Shown here in pieces: positions 24,328-32,727 of a stretch of 52,250 bases of DNA. The stretch is from JACCYQ01 sp036675565. GTDB lineage: Bacteria; Bacteroidota; Bacteroidia; Chitinophagales; Chitinophagaceae. Location: NCBI GenBank assembly GCA_036675565.1, contig JAKFER010000226.1, positions 1 through 52,250 on the forward strand. The letters are read 5' to 3'. The position numbers were made by a program, and so were the translations under genes. Numbering within the stretch: position 1 is the stretch's first letter; each line of letters begins with the position of its first letter. The notes under the pieces were generated by a model. That model was not told the DNA's origin and searched no databases. It was given only the letters and a program-made list of their open reading frames with translations.

Positions 24328-24470
24328 TTTTGAAAAAATAATTTTTAGCCCGTTTTTATTGAGTTTTGGACCGATTTTGGGTCGTTTTATAGATTTTTAC
24401 GCTGTTTTTATTAAAAAAGTCTAATTTGCCTCCCATTTCTAAAAAACCAGCAACAACGAAAAATCCGGTT

Positions 24471-24968
24471 ATGGACTTTAAGCAAATTCAAGAACTGATC
24501 AAAATCGTTAATAAGAGCAACATCGGTGAGTTGCAGATAGAAGAAAATGATTTCAAAATCACCATTAAGCAAAAGAAAGAACAGGTGATACAAATGATGG
24601 GGGCGCAGGTACAGCATGTGCCTATGCAACAGATGCAATCCTTACCGCCAGCAGCTGCACCAGCACCATCCAACAATAAAAAAGAAGAAAAAGCTGCCGG
24701 ATCCGAAGCCGATACCAGTAACCTGGTGGCTATCAAAAGCCCAATGATCGGAACATTCTATCGCCGCGCATCTCCAGATAAACCTGTACTAATTGAAATA
24801 GGAGATGAAGTTTCATCTGGTACGGTTGTTTGCATCATTGAAGCCATGAAGCTTTTCAATGAAATTGAAAGTGAAGTAAAAGGCAGGATCGTGAAAGTGT
24901 TGGTAGAAGACGCAACGCCTGTAGAATATGACCAGCCTCTTTTTCTTGTAGATCCAAGTGAAGCTTAA
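24471..24968 (+). CDS. accB: Biotin carboxyl carrier protein of acetyl-CoA carboxylase
   Basis: 165 residues from the ATG at 24471 (MDFKQIQELIKIVNKSN, the expected BCCP start; an upstream TTG is not used). An N-terminal helical/beta region (1-40) is followed by a Pro/Ala-rich linker (about 57-84) and the biotinyl domain (85-162), with the biotinylation motif EAMKLF, lysine at residue 127. It carries the carboxybiotin between biotin carboxylase and carboxyltransferase in the first step of fatty-acid synthesis. accC follows after 45 bp in the same frame, so the two are surely cotranscribed. TAATTTG at 24422-24428 is a weak -7 candidate. Confidence 0.94.
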   Translation: MDFKQIQELIKIVNKSNIGELQIEENDFKITIKQKKEQVIQMMGAQVQHVPMQQMQSLPPAAAPAPSNNKKEEKAAGSEADTSNLVAIKSPMIGTFYRRASPDKPVLIEIGDEVSSGTVVCIIEAMKLFNEIESEVKGRIVKVLVEDATPVEYDQPLFLVDPSEA

Positions 24969-25013
24969 GGAATTGTAATTCCGAAAATATCTTCCACATT
25001 CAAATCTATTATC

Positions 25014-26351
25014 TTGTTCAAAAAAATATTAATAGCCAATAGGGGCGAGATTGCGCTACGGGTAATAAGAACCTGCCGGGAAATGGGTATTAAAACAGTG
25101 GCTGTTTATTCCACTGCCGACAGGGATAGCCTGCACGTAAAATTTGCTGATGAAGCTGTTTGTATAGGTCGTCCCCAAAGCAGTGAATCATACCTGAATA
25201 TTCCTCATATCATGGCTGCAGCGGAAATTACCAATGCGGATGCCATTCATCCCGGGTATGGGTTTCTTGCGGAAAATGCCCGTTTCTCCAAAATTTGCGC
25301 CGATCATGGGATCAAGTTTATTGGTCCCACGCCGGAAATGATCAATTCAATGGGTGATAAGATCACGGCCAAAGAAACCATGATCAAAGCAGGAGTGCCC
25401 GTGGTACCTGGTGGCGAAGGATTATTGCAAAGCCTGGATGAAGCAAAAGGAATGGCCAAAAGCATGGGTTATCCAGTAATCTTAAAAGCAACTGCAGGTG
25501 GTGGTGGAAAAGGGATGCGTATTGTATGGGAAGATTCCGAAATGGAAAAAGCCTACAGCAATGCCAAAGCCGAAGCGGCAGCTTCTTTTAGGAACGATGG
25601 AATCTATATGGAGAAATTCGTGGAAGAGCCGCGCCATATAGAAATTCAAATTGCCGGTGATCGCTTTGGAACGGTTTGTCATTTAAGTGAAAGAGATTGT
25701 TCCATTCAACGTCGTCACCAAAAACTGATTGAAGAAGCGCCTTCTCCTTTTATGACACCAGAACTGCGTTTTAAAATGGGAGAAGCAGCAAAGAAAGCGG
25801 CTTCCGCTATTAATTATGAAAGCGTGGGAACAGTAGAATTTTTGGTTGATAAACACCGGAACTTCTATTTTATGGAAATGAACACCCGTATCCAGGTGGA
25901 GCATTGTGTAACGGAAGAAATTATTAATTACGACCTGATCAAAGAACAGATCAAGATCGCGATGGGTGAAAAGATTTCAGGAATGGATTATGAACCCCAG
26001 GGTCATGCCATTGAATGCCGTATTAATGCGGAGGATCCATACAATGATTTCAGACCATCACCCGGTCGCATCACAACTTTGCATCAACCCGGCGGGCATG
26101 GTGTGCGGATAGACAGCCATGTGTATGCGGGATATGTGATCCCCCAATATTATGATTCTATGATCGGTAAAGTAATTACGGTTGCCCGTACACGTGATGA
26201 AGCTATAAATACTATGTACCGGGCATTGAGTGAATATGTGATTGAAGGAATTAAAACGACTATTCCACTGCATCTTCAATTGATGCAGGATGAACGTTTT
26301 AGGTCTGGTGATTTTACTACTAAATTTTTAGAAGATTTTGTTCTAAAATAG
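25014..26351 (+). CDS. accC: Acetyl-CoA carboxylase biotin carboxylase subunit
   Basis: 445 residues, normal length. ATP-dependent carboxylation of the biotin on AccB. N-terminal MFKKILIANRGEIALRVIRT, ATP-grasp Gly-rich loop KATAGGGGKGMRI (about 160), EPRHIEIQIAGD, and FMEMNTRIQVEHCVTE with the catalytic Glu and Arg. The start is a TTG at 25014: it gives exactly the canonical N-terminus, and the frame has no ATG or GTG back to the accB stop. Notably, accB and accC are in the same reading frame with only the TAA at 24966-24968 and 15 codons between them. The partner carboxyltransferase genes are not in the window. Confidence 0.93.
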   Translation: MFKKILIANRGEIALRVIRTCREMGIKTVAVYSTADRDSLHVKFADEAVCIGRPQSSESYLNIPHIMAAAEITNADAIHPGYGFLAENARFSKICADHGIKFIGPTPEMINSMGDKITAKETMIKAGVPVVPGGEGLLQSLDEAKGMAKSMGYPVILKATAGGGGKGMRIVWEDSEMEKAYSNAKAEAAASFRNDGIYMEKFVEEPRHIEIQIAGDRFGTVCHLSERDCSIQRRHQKLIEEAPSPFMTPELRFKMGEAAKKAASAINYESVGTVEFLVDKHRNFYFMEMNTRIQVEHCVTEEIINYDLIKEQIKIAMGEKISGMDYEPQGHAIECRINAEDPYNDFRPSPGRITTLHQPGGHGVRIDSHVYAGYVIPQYYDSMIGKVITVARTRDEAINTMYRALSEYVIEGIKTTIPLHLQLMQDERFRSGDFTTKFLEDFVLK

Positions 26352-26456
26352 AAATGCAATTAAGCAACTTGAAAAGTTGAAAATTCCAGGAGAAGGGAAT
26401 GAATTCTGAAAAACTTATTGAATCCTCCTTTTGAATTTTTACTTTTAACTTTTGAA

Positions 26457-26957
26457 TTATTTTCGGTTGTCCAGTATTTCGCAATCTACAAGTGTAAGTG
26501 CATCAGACTGGCTGTAAAATAATTGCGGGGCATTTTTAAAATAAGCAGTATCGCCTGAATAATCCATATCGCCCGTTGCCATAGTTATCTTTTTATTACC
26601 GGGCTTAAAATACATTTCTCTTACAGAGCGCATGCCTTCTGCAAAAAAATCATAATAAACATGTATGATACCATCAGCTGATTTCTTTCCTTTCAAGGAT
26701 CCGCTGCTACTGTCTTTTTCAAAATTATCAAATTCAAGTGTTCCGGAAATTTCATCGCCATTTTGATTTATGCGAAGTAATAAAGTATCTCTACCAGTAA
26801 CCCTCATATAACATCCACTTAAAACAGCTGGTTCTTTAACTTCTGAACTATCTGTGAATGTTGTGTCAGAATTAAATACTTTATCGGTTGTGTTACTATC
26901 GGATTCATTGCATCCGAATAAAAAGATAAATAGAATATACAACGGTAATTTCTGCAT
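26457..26957 (-). CDS. Hypothetical lipoprotein
   Basis: 166 residues. MQKLPLYILFIFLFGC ends in a lipobox (LFGC), so the mature protein is likely lipidated at Cys16. The following stretch is Ser/Thr/Asp-rich (about 18-42). The rest contains beta-type strands such as GDEISGTLEFDNFE, DGIIHVYYDFFAEGMRS and MATGDMDYSGDTAYF. I do not recognise a family. It is convergent with accC across a 105-bp gap and divergent from the M19 dipeptidase. Located in the periplasm or on the outer membrane. Confidence 0.65.
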   Translation of the reverse strand: MQKLPLYILFIFLFGCNESDSNTTDKVFNSDTTFTDSSEVKEPAVLSGCYMRVTGRDTLLLRINQNGDEISGTLEFDNFEKDSSSGSLKGKKSADGIIHVYYDFFAEGMRSVREMYFKPGNKKITMATGDMDYSGDTAYFKNAPQLFYSQSDALTLVDCEILDNRK

Positions 26958-27049
26958 AAATCATTTTTATTTCAATATTAAAATTTTATACCAGCATGGT
27001 TGTATAATCATTCAGGTAGATATATTGTATTTTTATTTAAAGATAAGCT

Positions 27050-28228
27050 ATGAGATTGTTCCTGTTTGTAATTTCTGTGTTATGTTTTAGTTCCTCGTGT
27101 TCCAATTCCTTTAATAAAATACATGAAAGATCAATCTTAGTGGATACACATAATGACCTGTTAACTTCTCAAACGCTGGAAGGAAGAGATGTAAGCAACA
27201 GGCTTACCGAAGGTCATTCAGATCTGTACCGTTTGAAAGAAGGTGGCGTTGATGTACAATTTTTTTCTGTGTGGACAGGAGAAACAGCCAGGAACCAGGA
27301 AGGTTTTTTTGGCGATGCTATGGAGCAAATTGATTCGCTTGAATTCATCACTTTGCGAAATGTCGATAAGATGTCACTGGCTACCAGTTACAGCCAGGTA
27401 AAAGATATTTTACGGCACAATAAGTTGGTAAGTTTAATTGGCGTTGAAGGCGGGCATATGATTGAAGATGACTTGGAGAAACTGGAAATTTTACACCAAC
27501 GAGGTATGAGCTATCTTACACTGACTCATAATAACAGCACCAGTTGGGCCTCCAGTGCAAGAGATGAAACACAACGTGCTTCCACTTTAAAACAAAAAGG
27601 ACTGAATGATTTTGGCCGGAAAATAATTGCAAGAATGAATGAGCGGGGTATCATGATCGATCTTTCGCATGTAGGTGAAAAAACGTTTTATGATGTTCTG
27701 GAGATTACTACAAAACCAGTGATCCTTACGCACAGTTCTGTATATGCACTGGCTCCACACTTTCGCAATGTGAATGATGAGCAGATTAAAGCTATTGCAA
27801 AAAATAATGGAGTGATTTGTATAAATTTTTATTCTGCTTTTTTGAGCGATACATTCAATATAGAATATGAAAAGTTAATGGGACCTGGAGGTAAAACCAT
27901 AAAAGATTCTATACAAGGATTGTATACAGATAAAAAAGATAAGGTGCGTTATTGGGAAGAATATGTTGCGGGTATGCTTGAACGTTACCGTCCATCCTAT
28001 ACCCGTATTGTAGATCATATTGATTACATCGTGAAACTGGCAGGTGTTGACTATGTTGGCATTGGTGCTGACCTGGATGGCGTGGATAGTTTGCCAGTTG
28101 GTTTCGATGATGCAACTGACTATCCTTTAATTACGCAAGAACTGGTTAAACGAGGTTATTCCACAGCGGACATAAAAAAAATCCTGGGTAAAAATGTATT
28201 GCGGGTATTAAAAGCAAATAGAAAATAA
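27050..28228 (+). CDS. Membrane dipeptidase (peptidase M19 / renal dipeptidase family)
   Basis: 392 residues with a lipoprotein-type N-terminus (VLCFSSSCSNS). A TIM-barrel metallo-dipeptidase: DTHNDLLT provides the HxD metal ligands, VEGGHMIED the bridging Glu, LSHVG and THSS the later His ligands, and GIGADLDGVD closes the active site. M19 enzymes cleave dipeptides and some beta-lactam-like or D-amino-acid peptides. All metal-site residues seem intact. The lipobox suggests it is anchored facing the periplasm. The hairpin at 28231-28254 follows. Confidence 0.88.
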   Translation: MRLFLFVISVLCFSSSCSNSFNKIHERSILVDTHNDLLTSQTLEGRDVSNRLTEGHSDLYRLKEGGVDVQFFSVWTGETARNQEGFFGDAMEQIDSLEFITLRNVDKMSLATSYSQVKDILRHNKLVSLIGVEGGHMIEDDLEKLEILHQRGMSYLTLTHNNSTSWASSARDETQRASTLKQKGLNDFGRKIIARMNERGIMIDLSHVGEKTFYDVLEITTKPVILTHSSVYALAPHFRNVNDEQIKAIAKNNGVICINFYSAFLSDTFNIEYEKLMGPGGKTIKDSIQGLYTDKKDKVRYWEEYVAGMLERYRPSYTRIVDHIDYIVKLAGVDYVGIGADLDGVDSLPVGFDDATDYPLITQELVKRGYSTADIKKILGKNVLRVLKANRK

Positions 28229-28254
28229 AAAAAGGCTCCTAAACAGAAGCCTTT
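28223..28254 (-). terminator. Bidirectional hairpin between convergent genes
   Basis: AAAGGCT (28231-28237) and AGCCTTT (28248-28254). On the minus strand the stem is followed by a run of T, so it best serves the Arg/Asp-rich gene at 28278; it may also stop the dipeptidase transcript. Confidence 0.65.
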
Positions 28255-28277
28255 AAAGAGGAAATTATATTTTATTA

Positions 28278-28763
28278 TTAGTGTTTGCGACCGTTTTTAT
28301 TCTTTTTCTGGTTGCCCTTTCCTTTTTCCCAACCCAGGTGCTTACCATTGTTTCCCTTCACTTTTTTGTTTTTACCATATCGGTCATCACGATCTCTGTC
28401 ACGGTCACGGTCCCGATCATAATCACGGTCACGTGAATTTATTTTGCGCAGCCGATCTCTTCTTTCCTGTTCCATCCGCTTAATGATCCTTTCTTTTTCA
28501 GCCCTGGTCAGATCGGGATTATTACGAACCTGGCGGATCTTTCTGTCATATTCCCTGTTAATTTCTGTAGAAGAACGGCTTTCATAAACACCCCGGTCAT
28601 CAGAACGGCGGCCAAGAACAACATCCCGACTACGATCCGTTTCGGTTCGCTGGTCTTTACCTAAAATAATATCTCTTGATCTTTCAATCTTTTCTTCGTT
28701 CGATTGGGCATAACTGGTAACAGTAAGCGCAAATAAGGCAAGTAAGGAGAATAGCTGTTTCAT
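28278..28763 (-). CDS. Secreted Arg/Asp-rich small protein, unknown function
   Basis: 161 residues. Signal peptide to about 19 (SYAQ). The mature protein is highly charged: SRDIILG and SRDVVLG motifs repeated near 28 and 44, a helical REYDRKIRQVR segment (about 70-100), then DRDYDRDRDRDRDRDD (about 110-125) encoded by a 6-bp tandem repeat (28381-28434), and a Lys/Gly/Asn-rich tail ending NKNGRKH with GKHLGWEKGKGN. I cannot name a family; it may bind nucleic acid, polysaccharide or the cell wall. The repeat can change length by slippage. Confidence 0.65.
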   Translation of the reverse strand: MKQLFSLLALFALTVTSYAQSNEEKIERSRDIILGKDQRTETDRSRDVVLGRRSDDRGVYESRSSTEINREYDRKIRQVRNNPDLTRAEKERIIKRMEQERRDRLRKINSRDRDYDRDRDRDRDRDDRYGKNKKVKGNNGKHLGWEKGKGNQKKNKNGRKH

Positions 28764-28920
28764 TTTTTCAATTTTAGTTTTTAAGGTTCCGGGGGTTTAC
28801 CGGGATTCCGCATTACTTAGATACGGTGTTTTTTATTTCGTTTAACTGGATTAAAAAACGTTCTGTTAATAATGTGTAAGAATAATGCCAGAAACAGGAA
28901 TAGCTGTTAACTAAAATGAA

Positions 28921-28945
28921 AAACCCCGATTGCTTACCGGGGTTT
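28921..28945 (-). terminator. Intrinsic terminator after glnN
   Basis: AAACCCCG (28921-28928) and CGGGGTTT (28938-28945). On the minus strand it is followed by TTTTTCATTTT. Confidence 0.85.
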
Positions 28946-28957
28946 AACGTTCTGTTT

Positions 28958-31147
28958 TTAACGGAGGAAAAGCATTTCCCTGTATTTAGGTAAATACCAC
29001 TCCCGGTCATCAACTAATAATTCAAGTTTGTCAGCATGGTAACGAACCTTATCAAAAAATTCATCTTTTACTTCCTTGCCATATGAAATTGCTTTTTCTC
29101 GGGTGTTTTCAATCACATTGCATTTTTTACGTGCTTCAATCATCTGTTCAACCAGGTCGCTCAGGCTGTTGATATGTACCGATATTTTTTGCAGTATCTG
29201 TTGCTGGTTGGCATAAGCACTTTCCTCTATACCCAGGTTCTTTAAACTAATGATATTTTTTGCCAGCAAATTCTGGTAACGGATCGATGGAGGTAAAATC
29301 TGGCTGGTTGCAATTTCTCCCATCAACCGACTTTCAATCTGAACTTTCTTGATATACTTTTCTAATTCAATTTCATGTCTTGCTTCCAGTTCCTGGTGTG
29401 TATAAACGTTATTTTCACCAAAAAGCTTTTTGGCTTTTTCAGTAACCATTGCATCCAGTGCAGTAGGCGTGGTTTTTATATTTTCCAATCCGCGCTTTTC
29501 AGCTTCCTGTGCCCATTCTTCACTGTAGCCATCTCCTTCAAAAAGAATTCTCTCACTGGCAACGATGTATTCACGGATGACATGTAAAATGGCGATCTCT
29601 TTCTTCTCACCTTTTTCTACCAATGTATCCACTTCATTTTTAAACTTTCTTAATGTGTCGGCCATAATCGTATTCATCGTTGTCATGGCATTGGCACAGT
29701 TGGCCGAAGAACCCACAGCCCTGAACTCAAATTTATTACCTGTAAAAGCAAAAGGACTGGTACGGTTACGATCCGTATTATCCATTAATAATTCCGGGAT
29801 ACTTTTATGGATATCGATTTTTAAAAGGCTTTCATCCTGTTCATCAAAATTATCACCAACTCTTTCTTTTACATCCTGCAAAACTTTATTTAAGTAACGG
29901 CCAATGAAAACAGAAATAATAGCAGGCGGTGCTTCATTTGCGCCAAGCCTGTGGTCATTTTGAGCTGATGCAATTGAAGCCCTCATGATATCGGAATAAT
30001 CATTTACCGCTTTAATAGCATTCACAAAAAATGTCAGGAACATCAGGTTGGTCTTGGGTGTTCTTCCTGGTGCCAGGAGATTTACCCCGGTGTCTGTTTG
30101 CATGCTCCAGTTATTGTGCTTACCGCTTCCATTTACCTGGGCAAATGGTTTTTCGTGCAATAACACTTTTAATTTATGACGGCTGGCTACACGGCTCATC
30201 ACATCCATCAGTAGCGTGTTGTGATCAACCGCCAGGTTGCATTCTTCATAAATAGGTGCACATTCAAATTGCGATGGTGCTACCTCGTTATGCCGCGTTC
30301 TTAAAGGAATTCCTAATTTATAAGCTTCCTCTTCATAGTCACGCATAAAAGCGTAAACCCTTTCAGGAATAGCACCAAAATAATGATCCTCTAATTGTTG
30401 TCCTTTGGCTGAACTATGGCCATATAAAGTACGGCCGCATAAGATCAGGTCTGGACGTGCATTGTGCAAAGCTTCATCAATTACAAAATATTCCTGTTCC
30501 CAACCCAACGTAGCGGTTACTTTAGAGACATTCTTGTCAAAATAATTACATACATCAACCGCAGCTTTATCCAGGCTCTCTAATGCTTTTAATAGAGGTG
30601 CTTTATAATCCAGGGAATGTCCGGTATATGAAACAAATATTGTGGGAATACAAAGTGTTTTACCACCTGACATTTCAATAATAAAAGGAGGAGAGGATGG
30701 ATCCCAGGCAGTATAACCTCTTGCTTCGAATGTTGCTCTTAAGCCGCCACTTGGGAAAGAGGACGCATCTGGCTCTTGCTGGATCAATGCATCTGCATCA
30801 AAAGTTTCAATAGCAGAACCGTCGCTTTTCAGCGTAAAAAATGAATCATGCTTTTCAGCAGTGGTTCCTGTGAGCGGCTGAAACCAATGCGTAAAGTGGG
30901 TTACATTTTTAGATTCTGCCCAACTGCGAATACCCATGGCAATCTGGCTGCCCATGGTACGGTCAATTTTCTGACCTGCTTTTATTGAATTCATGAGGCT
31001 TTTAAAAGCTTCACTACTTAAAAAATCCCTGGCAACCTGGTGCGTAAAAACATTTTCACCAAAAATTGCCGTGATTTTTTTTGATCCCGCAACGTTTACT
31101 TCTTGTCCATTGTTGAGATTGTTTATTGCATCAAACCTTAAAGACAT
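28958..31147 (-). CDS. glnN: Glutamine synthetase type III
   Basis: 729 residues, the size of GSIII, larger than GSI or GSII. Combines glutamate, ATP and ammonia to glutamine. The N-terminal SGGLRATFEARGYTAWD, EQEYFVIDE, RTRHNEVAPSQFECAPIYEE and EKPFAQVNGSGKHNNWS are the conserved GSIII metal- and substrate-binding segments; NRTSPFAFTGNKFEFRAVGS carries the later motif. The C-terminal third is helical. GSIII is the common glutamine synthetase in Bacteroidota. It is a single-gene unit with its own terminator; no PII or ammonium transporter gene is near. Confidence 0.95.
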   Translation of the reverse strand: MSLRFDAINNLNNGQEVNVAGSKKITAIFGENVFTHQVARDFLSSEAFKSLMNSIKAGQKIDRTMGSQIAMGIRSWAESKNVTHFTHWFQPLTGTTAEKHDSFFTLKSDGSAIETFDADALIQQEPDASSFPSGGLRATFEARGYTAWDPSSPPFIIEMSGGKTLCIPTIFVSYTGHSLDYKAPLLKALESLDKAAVDVCNYFDKNVSKVTATLGWEQEYFVIDEALHNARPDLILCGRTLYGHSSAKGQQLEDHYFGAIPERVYAFMRDYEEEAYKLGIPLRTRHNEVAPSQFECAPIYEECNLAVDHNTLLMDVMSRVASRHKLKVLLHEKPFAQVNGSGKHNNWSMQTDTGVNLLAPGRTPKTNLMFLTFFVNAIKAVNDYSDIMRASIASAQNDHRLGANEAPPAIISVFIGRYLNKVLQDVKERVGDNFDEQDESLLKIDIHKSIPELLMDNTDRNRTSPFAFTGNKFEFRAVGSSANCANAMTTMNTIMADTLRKFKNEVDTLVEKGEKKEIAILHVIREYIVASERILFEGDGYSEEWAQEAEKRGLENIKTTPTALDAMVTEKAKKLFGENNVYTHQELEARHEIELEKYIKKVQIESRLMGEIATSQILPPSIRYQNLLAKNIISLKNLGIEESAYANQQQILQKISVHINSLSDLVEQMIEARKKCNVIENTREKAISYGKEVKDEFFDKVRYHADKLELLVDDREWYLPKYREMLFLR

Positions 31148-31304
31148 AGTTTTTTATTTGTTTGACACAAAAAAAGTCTATTCCTAAATGATAACCAACA
31201 TTTTTTTTAAATACCTGCATTTAATTGATCCAAATGTGGAAAATTTCTAAAAAATTTTCTGGCTCATCCATAAAAAATAATAAAAATCTTTTTAAAAACA
31301 AATA

Positions 31305-32600
31305 TTATGATTTTTTTTCACCCATGTTGAGAAGGGATTGAAGACGAGCCCAGTTTATCTGGGAAATCATGGGAATAATCAAAAATGGGAAAGCCAGGCT
31401 CCGGTACCGGACTATAGCTCCCACAAAGTTTACGGTATAACCAATGGTGAATAACAGGGAGAATGCAAAGAAAACGCAGAAATAAATGAAATTTTTTGAT
31501 CGGGCGCCATGAATATTGGTAAGTAGGAAGATGACGAAGAGTAAAAGCAAAAGGAAGATCTCTACTGCTGCAGCAAGTGAAAGTATATGCCGCACATCAG
31601 AAGGATAAGGGCGTAATGCTGCCAGGCTGATTGACTGGGGTGCATTCATAATGAAACTACCCAGGGTAGGCTCCAGGACCCTCACATCCACCTCTGAACC
31701 GCCGGAATGTGCAATGAATGCTTCTTGCTTGGATACAACTACTGCCGGAAAATCAAACCGCTCATCGATATAGCGTGTTGTGAAAAAAAAGATGCCATAT
31801 ATAAGATATGATACAAGGAAAACCGCCAGGCCCTTTTTGGGCCATTTGGTTGCCAGAAACCAGGAAAAAATAGCCGGGAGTAAAAGTATAACCAGGAAAT
31901 TGCGTAAAGCAAGTACCAGCACGAACGAAAAAATCATTACCAAAATCGTTTTGAATGGCCAATGATTTTGTTTGAATCCAAAATACAGGCAATAAGTGAT
32001 TAGCGCCAATCCCAGGAACAATAAACCTTCCTTATGCAAACCGCTTGTCCAGTATAAAAATGATGGCACCATAAATGTTGCCAGGATCACCTGCCATTTT
32101 TTGCCCGGATATACATCGATCATAACCCTATACATGGCTACAGGACCCACCATTGTTATGAAGGAATAAAAAATGGCGTTTATATAATAATTACCCAGGC
32201 TGAAAATGTTGAAGAATGATAATATCTTGATGAAGAAATTCACCTTAAGATCATTCCAATAAGAATTTTCGGTGCTGAAGAATTTTAAATATCCATCTGC
32301 ATAAGGATAGTAAATTAAATTGGTAAAATATTCCTTTGGATTGTCTTTTAAAAGTTCAAACTCCTGGAGGCTTAAGTAGTGGTATGACCACGTATCTACC
32401 ATTTTAGCCATGTTGCCATAATAGACTCCCACCCAGCCATAGAAAATGCCTGCCATCACTTTCAGTAAAAAAATAATAATGAGTTGGGAATTGTTTAACT
32501 GCGAATTTTTATAAAAATTCAATTTTGTAACAAGCCAGGCAAATAAAATAAGGTATCCGACAAAAAGCAGGTAATCCAAACAGTTAATTTTTTTGTGCAA
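31305..32600 (-). CDS. Multi-pass membrane protein, unknown function
   Basis: About 431 residues with roughly ten hydrophobic spans. There is a large extracytoplasmic loop near 60-120 with DTWSYHYLS and PYADGYLKF, and a second (about 270-310) with QEAFIAHSGGSEVDVR. The layout of many spans with an acidic loop after the first spans resembles polytopic GT-C glycosyltransferases or polymer ligases/flippases, but there is no diagnostic motif, so I leave it unnamed. The start at the TTG (32600) is uncertain, because an in-frame stop lies shortly upstream and another TTG seven codons on is possible. Divergent from purL. Confidence 0.6.
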   Translation of the reverse strand: MHKKINCLDYLLFVGYLILFAWLVTKLNFYKNSQLNNSQLIIIFLLKVMAGIFYGWVGVYYGNMAKMVDTWSYHYLSLQEFELLKDNPKEYFTNLIYYPYADGYLKFFSTENSYWNDLKVNFFIKILSFFNIFSLGNYYINAIFYSFITMVGPVAMYRVMIDVYPGKKWQVILATFMVPSFLYWTSGLHKEGLLFLGLALITYCLYFGFKQNHWPFKTILVMIFSFVLVLALRNFLVILLLPAIFSWFLATKWPKKGLAVFLVSYLIYGIFFFTTRYIDERFDFPAVVVSKQEAFIAHSGGSEVDVRVLEPTLGSFIMNAPQSISLAALRPYPSDVRHILSLAAAVEIFLLLLLFVIFLLTNIHGARSKNFIYFCVFFAFSLLFTIGYTVNFVGAIVRYRSLAFPFLIIPMISQINWARLQSLLNMGEKKS

Positions 32601-32663
32601 AGTATAAATTATTATTTATAAAAACTTGCAACGTTGTAATCCCCAACATGCCTTACAGTTTTG

Positions 32664-32671
32664 TAGCTTTG
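32664..32671 (+). promoter_or_regulatory. -7 element upstream of purL
   Basis: TAGCTTTG, an exact TAnnTTTG match, 56 bp before the purL ATG. No clear -33 box. Confidence 0.45.
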
Positions 32672-32727
32672 CCGCTCACCGGTTTTTACATTAAATCATA
32701 TAAATAAATACAAACGCAACATAAAAA

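Noticed and set aside
24426..24470. N-terminal extension of AccB from a TTG
   Set aside because: The ATG at 24471 gives the standard BCCP start; the TTG overlaps a likely promoter element.
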